Positions 11,640 to 21,903 of a stretch of 64,000 nucleotides of DNA are shown here, piece after piece. This DNA comes from Benincasa hispida (lineage: Eukaryota > Streptophyta > Magnoliopsida > Cucurbitales > Cucurbitaceae), in assembly GCF_009727055.1 (NCBI RefSeq), contig NC_052354.1:49835600-49899599 (forward strand), read 5' to 3'. A model generated the notes under the pieces. It searched no databases. It had not been told where the DNA came from and saw only the letters and a program-made list of their open reading frames with translations. The position numbers were made by a program, and so were the translations under genes. Position 1 is the stretch's first letter; every line of letters starts with the position of its first letter.

Positions 11640-12624
11640 NNNNNNNNNNNNNNNNNNNNNNNNNNNNNNNNNNNNNNNNNNNNNNNNNNNNNNNNNNNNN
11701 NNNNNNNNNNNNNNNNNNNNNNNNNNNNNNNNNNNNNNNNNNNNNNNNNNNNNNNNNNNNNNNNNNNNNNNNNNNNNNNNNNNNNNNNNNNNNNNNNNNN
11801 NNNNNNNNNNNNNNNNNNNNNNNNNNNNNNNNNNNNNNNNNNNNNNNNNNNNNNNNNNNNNNNNNNNNNNNNNNNNNNNNNNNNNNNNNNNNNNNNNNNN
11901 NNNNNNNNNNNNNNNNNNNNNNNNNNNNNNNNNNNNNNNNNNNNNNNNNNNNNNNNNNNNNNNNNNNNNNNNNNNNNNNNNNNNNNNNNNNNNNNNNNNN
12001 NNNNNNNNNNNNNNNNNNNNNNNNNNNNNNNNNNNNNNNNNNNNNNNNNNNNNNNNNNNNNNNNNNNNNNNNNNNNNNNNNNNNNNNNNNNNNNNNNNNN
12101 NNNNNNNNNNNNNNNNNNNNNNNNNNNNNNNNNNNNNNNNNNNNNNNNNNNNNNNNNNNNNNNNNNNNNNNNNNNNNNNNNNNNNNNNNNNNNNNNNNNN
12201 NNNNNNNNNNNNNNNNNNNNNNNNNNNNNNNNNNNNNNNNNNNNNNNNNNNNNNNNNNNNNNNNNNNNNNNNNNNNNNNNNNNNNNNNNNNNNNNNNNNN
12301 NNNNNNNNNNNNNNNNNNNNNNNNNNNNNNNNNNNNNNNNNNNNNNNNNNNNNNNNNNNNNNNNNNNNNNNNNNNNNNNNNNNNNNNNNNNNNNNNNNNN
12401 NNNNNNNNNNNNNNNNNNNNNNNNNNNNNNNNNNNNNNNNNNNNNNNNNNNNNNNNNNNNNNNNNNNNNNNNNNNNNNNNNNNNNNNNNNNNNNNNNNNN
12501 NNNNNNNNNNNNNNNNNNNNNNNNNNNNNNNNNNNNNNNNNNNNNNNNNNNNNNNNNNNNNNNNNNNNNNNNNNNNNNNNNNNNNNNNNNNNNNNNNNNN
12601 NNNNNNNNNNNNNNNNNNNNNNNN
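11640..12624. other. Assembly gap, 985 N
   Basis: Unknown sequence. It hides the C-terminal part of the gypsy integrase and the start of the non-coding 3' part of G. Confidence 1.
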
Positions 12625-13872
12625 AAATGTGTTTAGTTAAGGGGTGTGTTGCGGGGGTGTATGCGTTGTTGCCCGTCCTCAGCAAAAATGTATTTGCGTT
12701 AATAGAATCGCGGTGTTAATTTTTAGCATGCACCCATCTGAATCAAATTCAACAAGATAACATCACGAAATTCTTTGATTCTTTGTGTAGGCAGAAATTT
12801 TTGTATTGCGTTAATTTTTAATTCTTTGTATACCTTGTTAATATTCAATACAAATGAAGTACATATTCACTCCTTTTTACCTGTATCTTTTTCTTTATCA
12901 TCCTTTGTCAATATTTGCGATGTTTTGAATCTTTTATTTTCAACGTTCTTCGTTGCGTTGCTATGATTTAATATATGTTTATACTTAGAAACATTTCCCA
13001 TACCTTGTAAATTCTGACTAATACTTAGTTAATTCTTTGTTTAGCAGTACTTTACCTTTTATCTTTCAAAGTTCTGCTCAAACCTTCTTTTTGAAATTTT
13101 TATTCTAAGTGTTTGTCTAGTCTATCCAAACAACGCAATGAGGACCTTGCTCATCTTTAAATTTGAGGGTGGGGAAGGTCTGAGCAGATAAGATAAAAAA
13201 TATGCGAAAAAATATGCGATCTTCAAGAAAATGCGTTCATTTTCACTTTCAAAAAAAAATTATACAAAACTTCAATGTCAAACGCAAGGAAAAACGTCAA
13301 AAAATGTTCCCAACCTGATAAGAGTTTAGTTGTGAAAGGAGCATGCTCGTAGTTGGATGTTCGTATGACACCATAGGAGCAAGCCAAAACGAAGGTGGGT
13401 GTCCAAGAACAACGCAATATGAAAAAAAAATATAAAAGAATGAAAGAGACAACTCCTTTGAATATCATGAGTTAAAGTTGAAATTGGCACACAACCGTAG
13501 TTGGATGTTTGCATGACACCCGTGGGAACAAACCAAAACGAAGGGTGTAATCATGACCAACAGTCTCTAATAAATGACGTAAAGTTTGACCATCGCATAT
13601 AGACATATCAAGTTTTTTTGATAAAGAAGAGATAAACATTCTATTTTAAAAACTAGAAAGGCATTTTTTTAGCAGAAATTTGTTATATAGAAGAATAAAG
13701 TAGGGCTTTGTTAAGAATTAGAAAGGATAGAAGGAAATTGCGTTGTTAAGTAATGTGCCTAAGTGTAACATTCGGAGCAGCCAATCGACACAAAATATAG
13801 GATAGGAATTGAGCATTATTGCCTTAGTAGAAGATATGCTTGAGGACAAGCATATATCTAAATTTGGGGGTG
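12625..13872 (+). mobile_element. Non-coding 3' region of gypsy G with polypurine tract
   Basis: AT-rich sequence without a sound reading frame, ending in the purine tract AAATTTGGGGGTG (13860-13872) directly before the 3' LTR. An internal purine-rich tract (about 13160-13180, ATTTGAGGGTGGGGAAGG) resembles it. About 60 bases at 13349-13411 recur at 13497-13556 (GTAGTTGGATGTT ... CCAAAACGAAG). No env-like frame is visible. Confidence 0.75.
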
Positions 13873-13935
13873 TGATAACTTGTAGAAATACAAGTTATTT
13901 ATGCTACCTTATTCAGATATTGCGGCCAAAAGAGA

Positions 13936-14143
13936 NNNNNNNNNNNNNNNNNNNNNNNNNNNNNNNNNNNNNNNNNNNNNNNNNNNNNNNNNNNNNNNNN
14001 NNNNNNNNNNNNNNNNNNNNNNNNNNNNNNNNNNNNNNNNNNNNNNNNNNNNNNNNNNNNNNNNNNNNNNNNNNNNNNNNNNNNNNNNNNNNNNNNNNNN
14101 NNNNNNNNNNNNNNNNNNNNNNNNNNNNNNNNNNNNNNNNNNN
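13936..14143. other. Assembly gap, 208 N
   Basis: Gap inside the 3' LTR. The 5' LTR copy (about 8532-8655) suggests only about 124 bases belong here, so the gap size is nominal. Confidence 1.
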
Positions 14144-14497
14144 CAAGTCACCGCTTGCGATCAAGGCTCAACGAAAAACTGAACAACGCATCTCTGTCAC
14201 ATTGCGTCTGTCAATCAACAATGAAAAGACGATTAATGCAATAACGGCACAATGCAACAGTCGATCTCGAGCTGAATTTCAACCGTATGCGGTAATAAAA
14301 ACAACACCGTATGCAAGCAACCGATCGAAAGATGCAGCTGAGAAATGCAAACGCGGAGGATTGTGACACGTGTACAACTAACCGTTGTGCAGATTTGACG
14401 GTTTGATTACATAACAGAAGGAATATTTATTCCTCCATCTTCGGAATTTCCATAACAAGAAGTAGGGTCCACAAGCCAAGAGTCAAATATTTTCACC

Positions 14498-14505
14498 TAT
14501 AAATA
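14498..14505 (+). promoter_or_regulatory. TATA box of gypsy 3' LTR
   Basis: TATAAATA, at the position homologous to 9011-9018. Confidence 0.65.
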
Positions 14506-15673
14506 CCCCCAGAGAAGATATACTTGATACGAGGGCGAATTGATGCTAAATTACTGAGAGAGAGGCTGAGCTGAGTATTGATCGAAAGAAATTCGGGAAG
14601 AAAAGAGAATAGGCCGAGAGGTGAGCCTCAGTGTGATTCTGCCAAATCCACATCGTAAAGCTCTGTGCTTAGATCCCTGCTACCGGTTGAGCAAGCATGA
14701 GAGGGAAGCTCATCCTTTCGCACGATCCATCCACACCGGGAAGCAAATCTCCATCTAAATCGGCGCTAAGACGTTGGCGTTTATTTGTATTTGTTTCTAA
14801 CTCTATTTTCTTCAACTGTATTTCATCTTCTTAATCTCTTCATTCACAAATCATGTATCAGATGCTGAATAGAAATATTGAATGTCTCGATCGTTTTCAT
14901 ATCCCCTTCTCTATCTATTTCCGTTCCTTCATTTATCATTTTCTTCATAAAGTCTTCTTAATCCCTTGGTAATTCATATGGATTAAACGAGTAACTTAAT
15001 CTATGATAAAGAGATAAATGCGTTTAGCTAAAGCATGCTAAACGACATCTTCACCTGTGAGAGCAGAAGTGAAGATGCCATTCTGGTCTATCGAGAGAAG
15101 GTTAGAATAATGCGTTAACTAAAGCAAGAAGTACTTCCAGAGATGGAAGCAACCTTGTGTTCATTACGTTCGTCCCTGTCTCGCCACAAAGATGTGGGAA
15201 TGTGGCCGATCACTAAGAGGTGTACGCCAAGGGAAAAGCGGAACCGTACTTGTATCTTTAATACAATTAAGGAACTTGCGCTGTTTATATTAATTATCTT
15301 CTCTTTCTGTTTCACACATAAGACTTGCCACCGCATAACACGATATTTGCATAATCTTTATAGCCAGCCTTGACCTCAGTATCTTGTATCATGAAACCTA
15401 TATCTTGTATCATCTTAGATTAGATTTACTTTATCGCAATTTACTTTAACGCAATTTATTTTATTATCACAACTTTACCGTTTTACTTTACTTTATCGCA
15501 TGTTTATATACTTGTACACAAATTCTTTTATAAATTGAAAAAATCTTGGTCGCATATATCACACACATAACGCAATAACCTCAAAAAATCCCTGTGTTCG
15601 ACCTCGGATCATACCGAGAAACTTGCGGTGAAATTATACTTGGTTTCAACGCAAGGAAACTTGTGACAACACA

Positions 15674-16019
15674 CAATATACTACAAGAACATTCCCCCTA
15701 AAGGATGGCAGTTTTGCACAACTCTTTATCTGATCTTCTGAAAAGGATAAGGTTGTTTTAGTCTCTTGTCCTAATCTACTTTTTTCCTACGATGGACGCA
15801 TTAGGGCGGGACTCTAGGGCCTAAAATAAGGGGCTACACTTATGCAGAATTGTTAAATGTTAACAAATTCTAGACCGAAAAATGGTGACTATTAGAGTTA
15901 GTTACAAGAGTTGTTTATGTCTAATGGTTGAGAATGTCTCATCCTAATGAAGCGGCACTTGACCACCCCATCGGTGACTTTTGTCTTGCCTCGCTAGGAC
16001 ATCTATCCACCCATTAAAT
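15674..16019 (+). mobile_element. Leader of copia element C, second part
   Basis: The text resumes the copia leader and matches about 36090-36300 of copy B (GGGCGGGACTCTAGGGCC against GGGACGGACCTCTAGGGC, then the stretch around CACTTATG). It shows that gypsy G split the leader of C. It ends where plastid-derived DNA starts. Confidence 0.75.
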
Positions 16020-16067
16020 CAATGACTATCGAAAACGAAATAATCACTTATATAGTAAGTCCCCTTC

Positions 16068-16174
16068 TTTATTTCTGTCCTAGTTGATCCTGATTCGACA
16101 TTAGAAGTATATTGATTTTTCCCCAATAACTTAATACTTTTGTCTATAAATACTGCATATTTGATTCCATCCAT
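16068..16174 (-). pseudogene. rpl23: Plastid rpl23 5' fragment
   Basis: Read on the minus strand from ATG 16174, the first 36 or so residues of plastid ribosomal protein L23 are recognisable (MDGIKYAVF, then [20 protein letters not shown]). The match stops after the codons for EIK at 16068. It is a fragment of a gene of about 93 codons, so it is non-functional. At least two residues differ from the usual plastid protein. Confidence 0.85.
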
Positions 16175-16199
16175 AAATTTTCTTCCCTATGAGTTCGAG

Positions 16200-16386
16200 T
16201 CTGAAGGATAAGGTTTTTTTGGTCTCTACCCGGACCCGATGAAAAAAAATGGGATCACTTCTTATGGACTCATTGAGAATGATTCTGATCTAGTTCATGG
16301 CCTATTAGAAGTAGAAGGCGCTCTGTTGGGATCCTCACGGACAAAAAAAGATTGCAGTCGATTTGATAATGATCGAGTGACAATCA
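16200..16386 (+). pseudogene. ycf2: Plastid ycf2 fragment
   Basis: The plus strand encodes about 50 residues typical of Ycf2 ([20 protein letters not shown], then [17 protein letters not shown]). Ycf2 is a giant plastid protein of over 2000 residues, so this is a small internal piece. It ends abruptly after DNDRVT. The trnI gene that separates rpl23 from ycf2 in plastomes is absent here, so the two pieces were joined by rearrangement. Confidence 0.85.
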
Positions 16387-16807
16387 AACCTATTTCTCGA
16401 TTCAATAGAAGCCCAAAGAGATGAATAGGGTCCCAAATAACCAGAGATATGTAAAAAAACATGTCCGATTACGCCTATTCCTAATCCTAAATGGAATGTA
16501 AGGATGTAGGGATCCATATGTAAACATAGTATCTATTTAAATACGCTCGGATGACCCCTTCTCATAATTAGAATGTATATAACCTAGCCCTATTCTGGTC
16601 TGGCCCGGTATGGAATGAACTTATAATCATGGAATTGACTCGATCATCAGATTATAGATTATAAGTTCGTAATCCTAGCCTGGCCTAAAGAAAAGACTTT
16701 TTAGACCTTGGATATGGACAAACATAGAATTGACTATTTCGGATAATAGAGAAGAAAAAACAAGCGAAAAGCAGCAAAGAGAGGCATACATAAGAGAAAA
16801 CCAGTCT

Positions 16808-16993
16808 TCCCATTTCATCGAGATAAACCAGATGAATTCTATCATAACTTGTTCCCGCCAATAAAAAAAGCGTAGTGCCAATAAATCCATGAGAGATTAT
16901 TTGTAAAATAGCTCCATTCAGTCCCATATCACTTATAGAACCAATGCCTATAATTATGAAACCCATATGAGAGACGGAGGAATAAGCTATTCT
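16808..16993 (-). pseudogene. ndhD: Plastid ndhD fragment
   Basis: The minus strand encodes an NADH dehydrogenase-like subunit 4 stretch ([20 protein letters not shown] and [18 protein letters not shown]), a transmembrane segment of the plastid NDH complex. After DEMG the sequence no longer follows ndhD, marking a breakpoint near 16808. Only about 60 of roughly 500 codons are present. Confidence 0.87.
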
Positions 16994-17029
16994 TTTTTTT
17001 TAATTGTGTTGACCCGAAGATGTTGAATA

Positions 17030-17825
17030 AAAAGAGTAAATATACGCCCGCGAACGTTTCCATTTTATTAGATTTCTAAATTAGGGGTCGATCAAATATA
17101 ATAATAGATAAAAAAANNNNNNNNNNNNNNTAACCTTATAATAATAAAAGAAAAAATAACAAAACGAGATTATATTATCTATCATTTTTTAGAAAACTAT
17201 AATAAAAAAAATTCTTCTATTATTCTAGAATCTATAAAGAGTTTAGTTTTCTCTCAAAAAAAGTAAAAACCGTATAATTTCATTCAATTATCAAAAAGTT
17301 ATCTTTAATTATAACAAGTTATTATTATAATGAATATTCTATGATCTATTTTGTTCATTTGTTTCATTGGTATTGCTTATCAATAATATTCGATTTATAA
17401 TCTATCGATGTGATGTGATAGGGCCCATTCCATCTCTACTACAGAACCGGACATGAGAGTTTCCTCTCATCCAGCTCCTCACGAATGAAACGATTCAAAA
17501 AAAATATACATGTATTTACTGAATAATAGATTGTCTTTGAGATTTCATTTAATCAATCTATTCGAAATTCGAATTTGTATATCTTCTTTTGATAGAAAAC
17601 TAAACTCTTTATAGATTCTAGAATAATAGAAGAATTTTTTTTTATTATAGTTTTCTAAAAAATGATAGATAATATAATCTCGTTTTTTTATTTTTTCTTT
17701 TATTATTATAAGGTTATAACAAATCTTTATTTTGTTTTGCCTTTTTCCTTTTTTATCTATTATTATATTTGATCGACCCCTAATTTAGAAATCTAATAAA
17801 ATGGAAACGTTTGCGGGTGAATATT
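17030..17825. repeat. Inverted repeat made of rpl16 intron sequence
   Basis: The left arm (about 17030-17255) is the reverse complement of the right arm (about 17595-17825). Shared landmarks are TAGGGGTCGATCAAATATA on the left and ATATTTGATCGACCCCTA on the right. A 14-base N gap (17117-17130) lies in the left arm; the matching place in the right arm holds about 40 bases. The spacer (17256-17594) includes the group II intron domain V region. Confidence 0.88.
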
Positions 17826-18503
17826 TACTCTTTTTATATGTGTTTCGGTTCTCCGGTTAGTTAACCCATGAACCGACCTCTCATAATAACTGGATTGGTC
17901 TTGGGTTCCTTCCGCCATCCTACCCAATGAATTATTAGGATTCGTTTTAGAATATTATGTATTCAAGGGTTCCCTCGTTCCCATCACCTCTCGATTAATG
18001 GTTAGGTTTTAATTCTATAATGGAGCCCTTAATAAAATAAAATTTGTTTTTGAGTCAATCTTCTCAGTCTTTATTGTCTCGGGGCTCTTGGCTTTTTTGT
18101 TCTATGAACAGAACAGATTCATCTAATTATGAATCCATCATTCTTAATGCTTTATTACACTATCTTTTATAAGATGACCCATAGACCTTACATATTACAT
18201 ATTGGAATCATATATCATTCATATTCTTTTTCTCTCTTTCTTTCACCCTTCCATTTATCCGCATACTTTTATTACTTTCACAACTCATAATCGGATTGTT
18301 TTTTTATGCAAAAAATATTTCAGTTGCTACAATGATATGACCATATAACATATCTTGACTGGTTGGTTTTTTAGATCCAGATAATGGAAGCGATGAGTTG
18401 GTTATTAGTTTTATAATTATTAGTTCAGATTATGTATGGGCTGATCCTTCTTTTTGGTTTTAATCTTAACCTTAAAAAAACCGACGAGTCGCACACTAAG
18501 CAT
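17420..18503 (-). pseudogene. rpl16: Plastid rpl16 exon 1 and group II intron, without exon 2
   Basis: Exon 1 is the nine-base ATGCTTAGT (18495-18503, minus). It is followed by a group II intron start GTGCGACTCG. Near the other end, a domain V-like hairpin is visible on the minus strand (about 17435-17480: GAGCTGGATGAGAG, then CTCTCATGTCCGGTTC). The coding exon 2 expected after it is missing, so the gene copy is truncated at the intron end. Its place next to rps3 is the normal plastid order. Confidence 0.8.
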
Positions 18504-18638
18504 AGCAATTATCTCAAATGATTAATTTCATTTTATTTAACCTTATAGAATTGCTCTTTTTTATTTAAACGAAAAAGACTGATTTTTCATTTCTTGGTCG
18601 ATCATTGAATAAAAAGTAAACAAAGTTAGAAGGGCTTA

Positions 18639-18803
18639 TTATTGCTCGTCTACAAATATCCAAATTTTTATGCCTAATACCCCATAGATAGTTCGAACTG
18701 GATAGCAACAATAATCAATTTTAGCCCGAATGGTTTGTTAGAGGAACCCTTCCTTCTCTGATCCATTCGACACGTGCAATTTCTTTTTCATCTATACGTC
18801 CGG
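18639..18803 (-). pseudogene. rps3: Plastid rps3 3' fragment, frameshifted
   Basis: The minus strand encodes the C-terminus of plastid ribosomal protein S3: [15 protein letters not shown], then after a frame break [15 protein letters not shown] and a stop at 18639-18641. One extra A in the CTAACAAACC stretch shifts the frame, and at least one further shift follows. The 5' part of the gene is replaced by rrn16 sequence with a short overlap near 18798-18806. Confidence 0.8.
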
Positions 18804-19758
18804 CATCCCCTCCTTATGGTTAAGGAATAATGATTTCGAGGCATGGCCAGCTCTCATAGTGAAGGGGGCGGTGGTGTACGACATTGGCTGTGGAACAGAA
18901 ATGTCAACCGCACTGTATGGCTGACGGCGAATTACTAGCAATGATTCCGACTTCATGGCAGGGGAGATTGCCAGCCTACAATCCGAAATGAGGAGAGACT
19001 TTTATGGAGTAGGGTCTCACTATTGCGGGATCACGACCCTTTGTCGCCGGGCCATTTGTGCACGTTGTGTCCGCTTAGGTGCATATAGGGGCATGATGAC
19101 TTGACGTCATTCCTCAACTACTCCTCCGGCTTATAACCGGCAGTTCCTGGCTCAGGGTTCCTAACCTCAACGGGTTTGGACAAACAAATTGGCGGGTTCG
19201 CTCATCCATTTTCGGAAACTTAAACCTAACACCATTACGAGCACGAGCTAAGTAAAGCCCATGCACTCACCTGTGGTCCGCATTGTTCCCAAAGATGGCA
19301 ACACAATCTCTTTCAAGCAGGATTCGCGCTAGCATGTCAAGCCCTAAGTAAGGTTTCTTTCGCTTTGCCATCGAATTTAAACCAATGCTTCCACGCCTTT
19401 GTTGCAATGAGCCCCCCGTCTAATGTCCTTGAGTTTCATTCCTTGACGAACGTACTTCCCCAGGCGGGATACTTAACGGCGTTTAGCTACAACACTGCAT
19501 GGGTTTGTATAACACACACCTAGTATCAGCATCGTTTACGGTTAGGACTACTGGGAAGTATCCTAATTACCCATTTTCGTATATCCCACACTAGCTTTCG
19601 TCTCTCAGTGTCATGTCGGGCCCCAGCAGAGTACTTCACCGTTGGTGTTCTTCTTCCGTTATCTTTACGCCTTTTATTCTCCTGCCAGGACCGGAAATTC
19701 CCTCGTGCCCCTACCAACTCCAGGCTTGGTAGTTTCCACCCGCCTGTCCAGGGCTGAT
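18800..19758 (-). pseudogene. rrn16: Plastid 16S rRNA (rrn16) fragment
   Basis: Read on the minus strand, the last two thirds or so of 16S rRNA are recognisable. Landmarks are GGGAATTTCCGG, CCCAGTAGTCCTAACCGTA, GTTAAGTATCCCGCCTGGGG, the GACGTCAAGTCATCATG helix and the 3' region ending near CTTAACCATAAGGAGGGG. GAATTTCCGG and TAAGTATCCCGCC favour plastid 16S over plant mitochondrial 18S. Many one-base insertions are scattered through it relative to what I remember of plastid 16S. It cannot be a working rRNA gene. Confidence 0.85.
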
Positions 19759-19867
19759 GTCATTCACTATATTTAGGGTATAACTAATTAGAATTATTTA
19801 TGCAAAACCTAAAATTGGTGGTTAAAAGATAGGTCATGTTCTTGTTATTTTAGGCAACTTCTAAATT

Positions 19868-20875
19868 ATGGTGCATACCATGTTATCATTAGGCTTTATT
19901 AGTCCGGCCGGACAAACTAAATGGGGACAACTACGCACTAGTTGGAAAACTCAAATACTTACAATTTACTTATCTAAATTCGATTGACCTCTTGATTCGT
20001 CCTTACGAAGGATGCTCGTCCTACTATTCACAACTTCATTTGCTAGTCGAAATGTCGAGACACGTATGAGCGATCGAACACCAGGGCAAAGAGAAAGCGC
20101 GTCGTGTACATCCTTGCTAGCATAAATACGATTCTTTGGCTCAAGAAGCAGAGCCTAGGTCACATGCCATCTCATGAGATATCCCATGAAGTCCTCTAAA
20201 AGGGAATGTCGGTGGGCACACCGTCCAGACAGCTCAAGCATTGACGCTTCTACAAGAGCATCTTTCAACTCCAAAATATATAATAAGGGGTACATTTGTT
20301 CGAAACATGTTCTAAACATGATGGTCCACCTTAATGTGGCGGAGATGAACGAGGCCCACATCGATGAGGGCAGCCAGGTTAGCATTATTCTACAAACATT
20401 GCCAGAAAGCTTCATGTACTTCATAAGCAACGCTGTTCTAAACAGGGTTGATTATACCCTTACAACTCTCCTTCACGAGCTGCAGCCATTCTAATCATTA
20501 CTAAAAAGCAAGGAGAAGACAATTGGTGAGGTAAATGTTGCTTCATCATCTAAAAAGTTTCATCGAGGTTCAACCTCTGGAATTCAGTCTGCACCTTCTT
20601 CTTCCTGCACTAACAAGTGGAAGAAGAAGAAGGGTAGTAAAGGGAAAGGGAAGGCACCGACTAACCCACAACCTACCGCACAATGGGGTAGGCAACCAGC
20701 ATTAGTTAAAAAAAGGAAAATGTTTCCACTGCAACAAGGATGGGCACTGGAAGCGGAACTACCCACGTTGGCTAAAGGAGATGGAGAAGGAAAAGGCCAA
20801 AGCCAGACAAGGTAAATCTGATTTACTGGTTTTAGAAACTTATTTAGTGGAGAATGATGATTCTGCCAAGATTAT
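19868..20875 (+). pseudogene. Broken copia gag, copy C
   Basis: The gag frame would open at ATG 19868 but is shifted repeatedly in the first 350 bases. From 20174 to 20494 one frame keeps gag sequence (HVLNMMVHLNVAEMNEA; LPESFMYFISNAVLNRVDYT). The zinc knuckle at about 20720-20762 reads C-F-H-C-N-K-D-G-H with Tyr (20760-20762) in place of the last Cys, the same change as in copy A. After the start of protease (DDSAKII, 20860-20875) the sequence jumps straight into LTR, so all of pol is deleted. Confidence 0.88.
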
Positions 20876-20879
20876 AGGG

Positions 20880-21410
20880 TTGATAATCGTACGCACAAAA
20901 GGAAATAACTATACGATAGCTTGAGAGCATAAACAATCGTGCATCAAGTTTGCTATACGATAGACACTCATTTCCTAAACGATTGAGTACTCAGTCTACA
21001 CGATAGACTCCAAATATCTCCCACTTACTCGATTGTCTATATGATCTGTTAATTCCTTCTTCTCTCTACCAAATCCATACAGAGCCCACAACTCCTAGAT
21101 TCTCACATCGAGAATACCAAGATAACTTCGTGGTGGTGTCTACTTACTGTCGAGGGTCGAGTGTTGCTCGTTGCTATTCGAGGAGATTACTGAGGCGTGA
21201 CGTTCGTGTTGTTAGATTGAGTGGAACGAGAAGAAAAGTTTTTCAAGGATAAGTTCACTTGATCCTTAGTGTTATTTTTTATGGAGCATGTTGTAATTTA
21301 GAGTTTATACATAATTTGATGTTTGATTGTAAATGTGTATGTTCTATCACAATGGGGTTTGGAATGATCTTGCTTCCGCTCACTGGTTCTCTTTGATAAA
21401 AGTTCCTTCA
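20880..21410 (+). repeat. Truncated 3' LTR of copia C (last 531 bp)
   Basis: It matches 6087-6617 over the same 531-bp length, from TTGATAATCGTACGCACAAA to TTCCTTCA. The join at 20879/20880 between protease start and LTR marks one large deletion. Confidence 0.9.
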
Positions 21411-21903
21411 ACTAAAACTTGATCCACTTTTATGTCTCCACATAAAGTTAAAGTATTCATATTATAGTCATAGATTCGTTTATTGGATTTTTATAACAAA
21501 ATGCAATATCAATAACAATTTATTGAATGAAATACTCAATAATATTTTTATTGGTAAATAGAATATGTTTTCAACCTTTACAAACTGCGAGTTTTAGGAC
21601 ATTTTCAACATTTACAACAATTGTAACATCTACAAAGTGGGTTATACTCGTAATGTCACCAGAATAAGGTATCCAGCCTTATCTATCTACTACAGACCAT
21701 TTAGGTTATCACTTAAACATGATCCACCCATATGTCTCTACATGCATGTTTAAGCTACAAGATAGTCTTGGATGTTAGTTTATTGGTTTATGGTTAGTGC
21801 AACTAACTTTGAAATAAAACATCATATATTTTATTACATAAATAAAATATTTGTACATTACAATTACAAACTATGGGACACTACGAGATTTAGGGTATCA
21901 ACC
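21411..21903 (-). repeat. Copia LTR fragments, minus strand (left part of D 3' LTR)
   Basis: Two inverted LTR-start fragments lie here: 21411-21600 and 21601-21903. Each carries its own version of the stretch TGATCCAC-TTATGTCTC-CACAT. The second matches 43185-43440 of fragment F and ends in GATTTAGGGTATCAACC, the inverted LTR start, where the solo LTR is inserted. Confidence 0.75.

Larger units (their letters stand above)
8469..15673 (+). mobile_element. Ty3/gypsy element G (Athila/Tat-like), nested in C
   Basis: Both LTRs start TGATAACTTGTAG (8469 and 13873). The order RT, RNase H, integrase is gypsy. The 5' LTR is cut after about 690 bases and joins the pol gene directly, so the rest of the LTR, the primer site, gag and protease are lost. 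A 985-base N gap hides the end of integrase. Sequence on either side belongs to the leader of copia C, so G inserted into it. No clean target duplication was found; GATAC (8464-8468) against TATAC (15677-15681) is the nearest candidate, so the right border is approximate. Confidence 0.92.
13873..15673 (+). repeat. 3' LTR of gypsy G (about 1.8 kb, with 208-N gap)
   Basis: It starts TGATAACTTGTAG. Its end region (TCGGATCATACCGAGAAACTTGCG) matches, in reverse, the left part of the solo LTR at 21904-23918, so both are from related families. TATA box at 14498-14505. Bases 13936-14143 are N. The exact 3' border is uncertain by a few bases. Confidence 0.85.
16020..19758. other. Nuclear plastid DNA insertion (NUPT), mosaic
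   Basis: At least six plastid loci lie here back to back: rpl23 (-), ycf2 (+), ndhD (-), rpl16 intron (both orientations), rps3 (-) and rrn16 (-). They come from the large single copy, small single copy and inverted repeat of a plastome and are not neighbours there as arranged here. All are truncated or frameshifted. Flanks on both sides are leader of copia C, which resumes at about 19759 and runs into gag. Sequence 16390-16680 and 16700-16807 looks organellar, but I could not name it. Confidence 0.85.

Noticed and set aside
11209..12636. 475-codon and 371-codon frames on both strands across the N gap
   Set aside because: They read through 985 Ns. Only the first 140 or so codons of the plus frame are real integrase sequence.
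8464..15681. Target duplication GATAC/TATAC for gypsy G
   Set aside because: Only four of five bases match, and the 3' LTR border is not certain.
16335..16517. Minus frame of 60 codons with a membrane-like look
   Set aside because: Probably plastid spacer or an unnamed fragment; I could not match it to a known plastid gene.
18800..19758. Mitochondrial 18S rRNA (rrn18)
   Set aside because: First impression from the organellar rRNA look. The remembered plastid 16S landmarks (GGGAATTTCCGG; GTTAAGTATCCCGCCTGGGG) fit better, and the neighbours are plastid genes.
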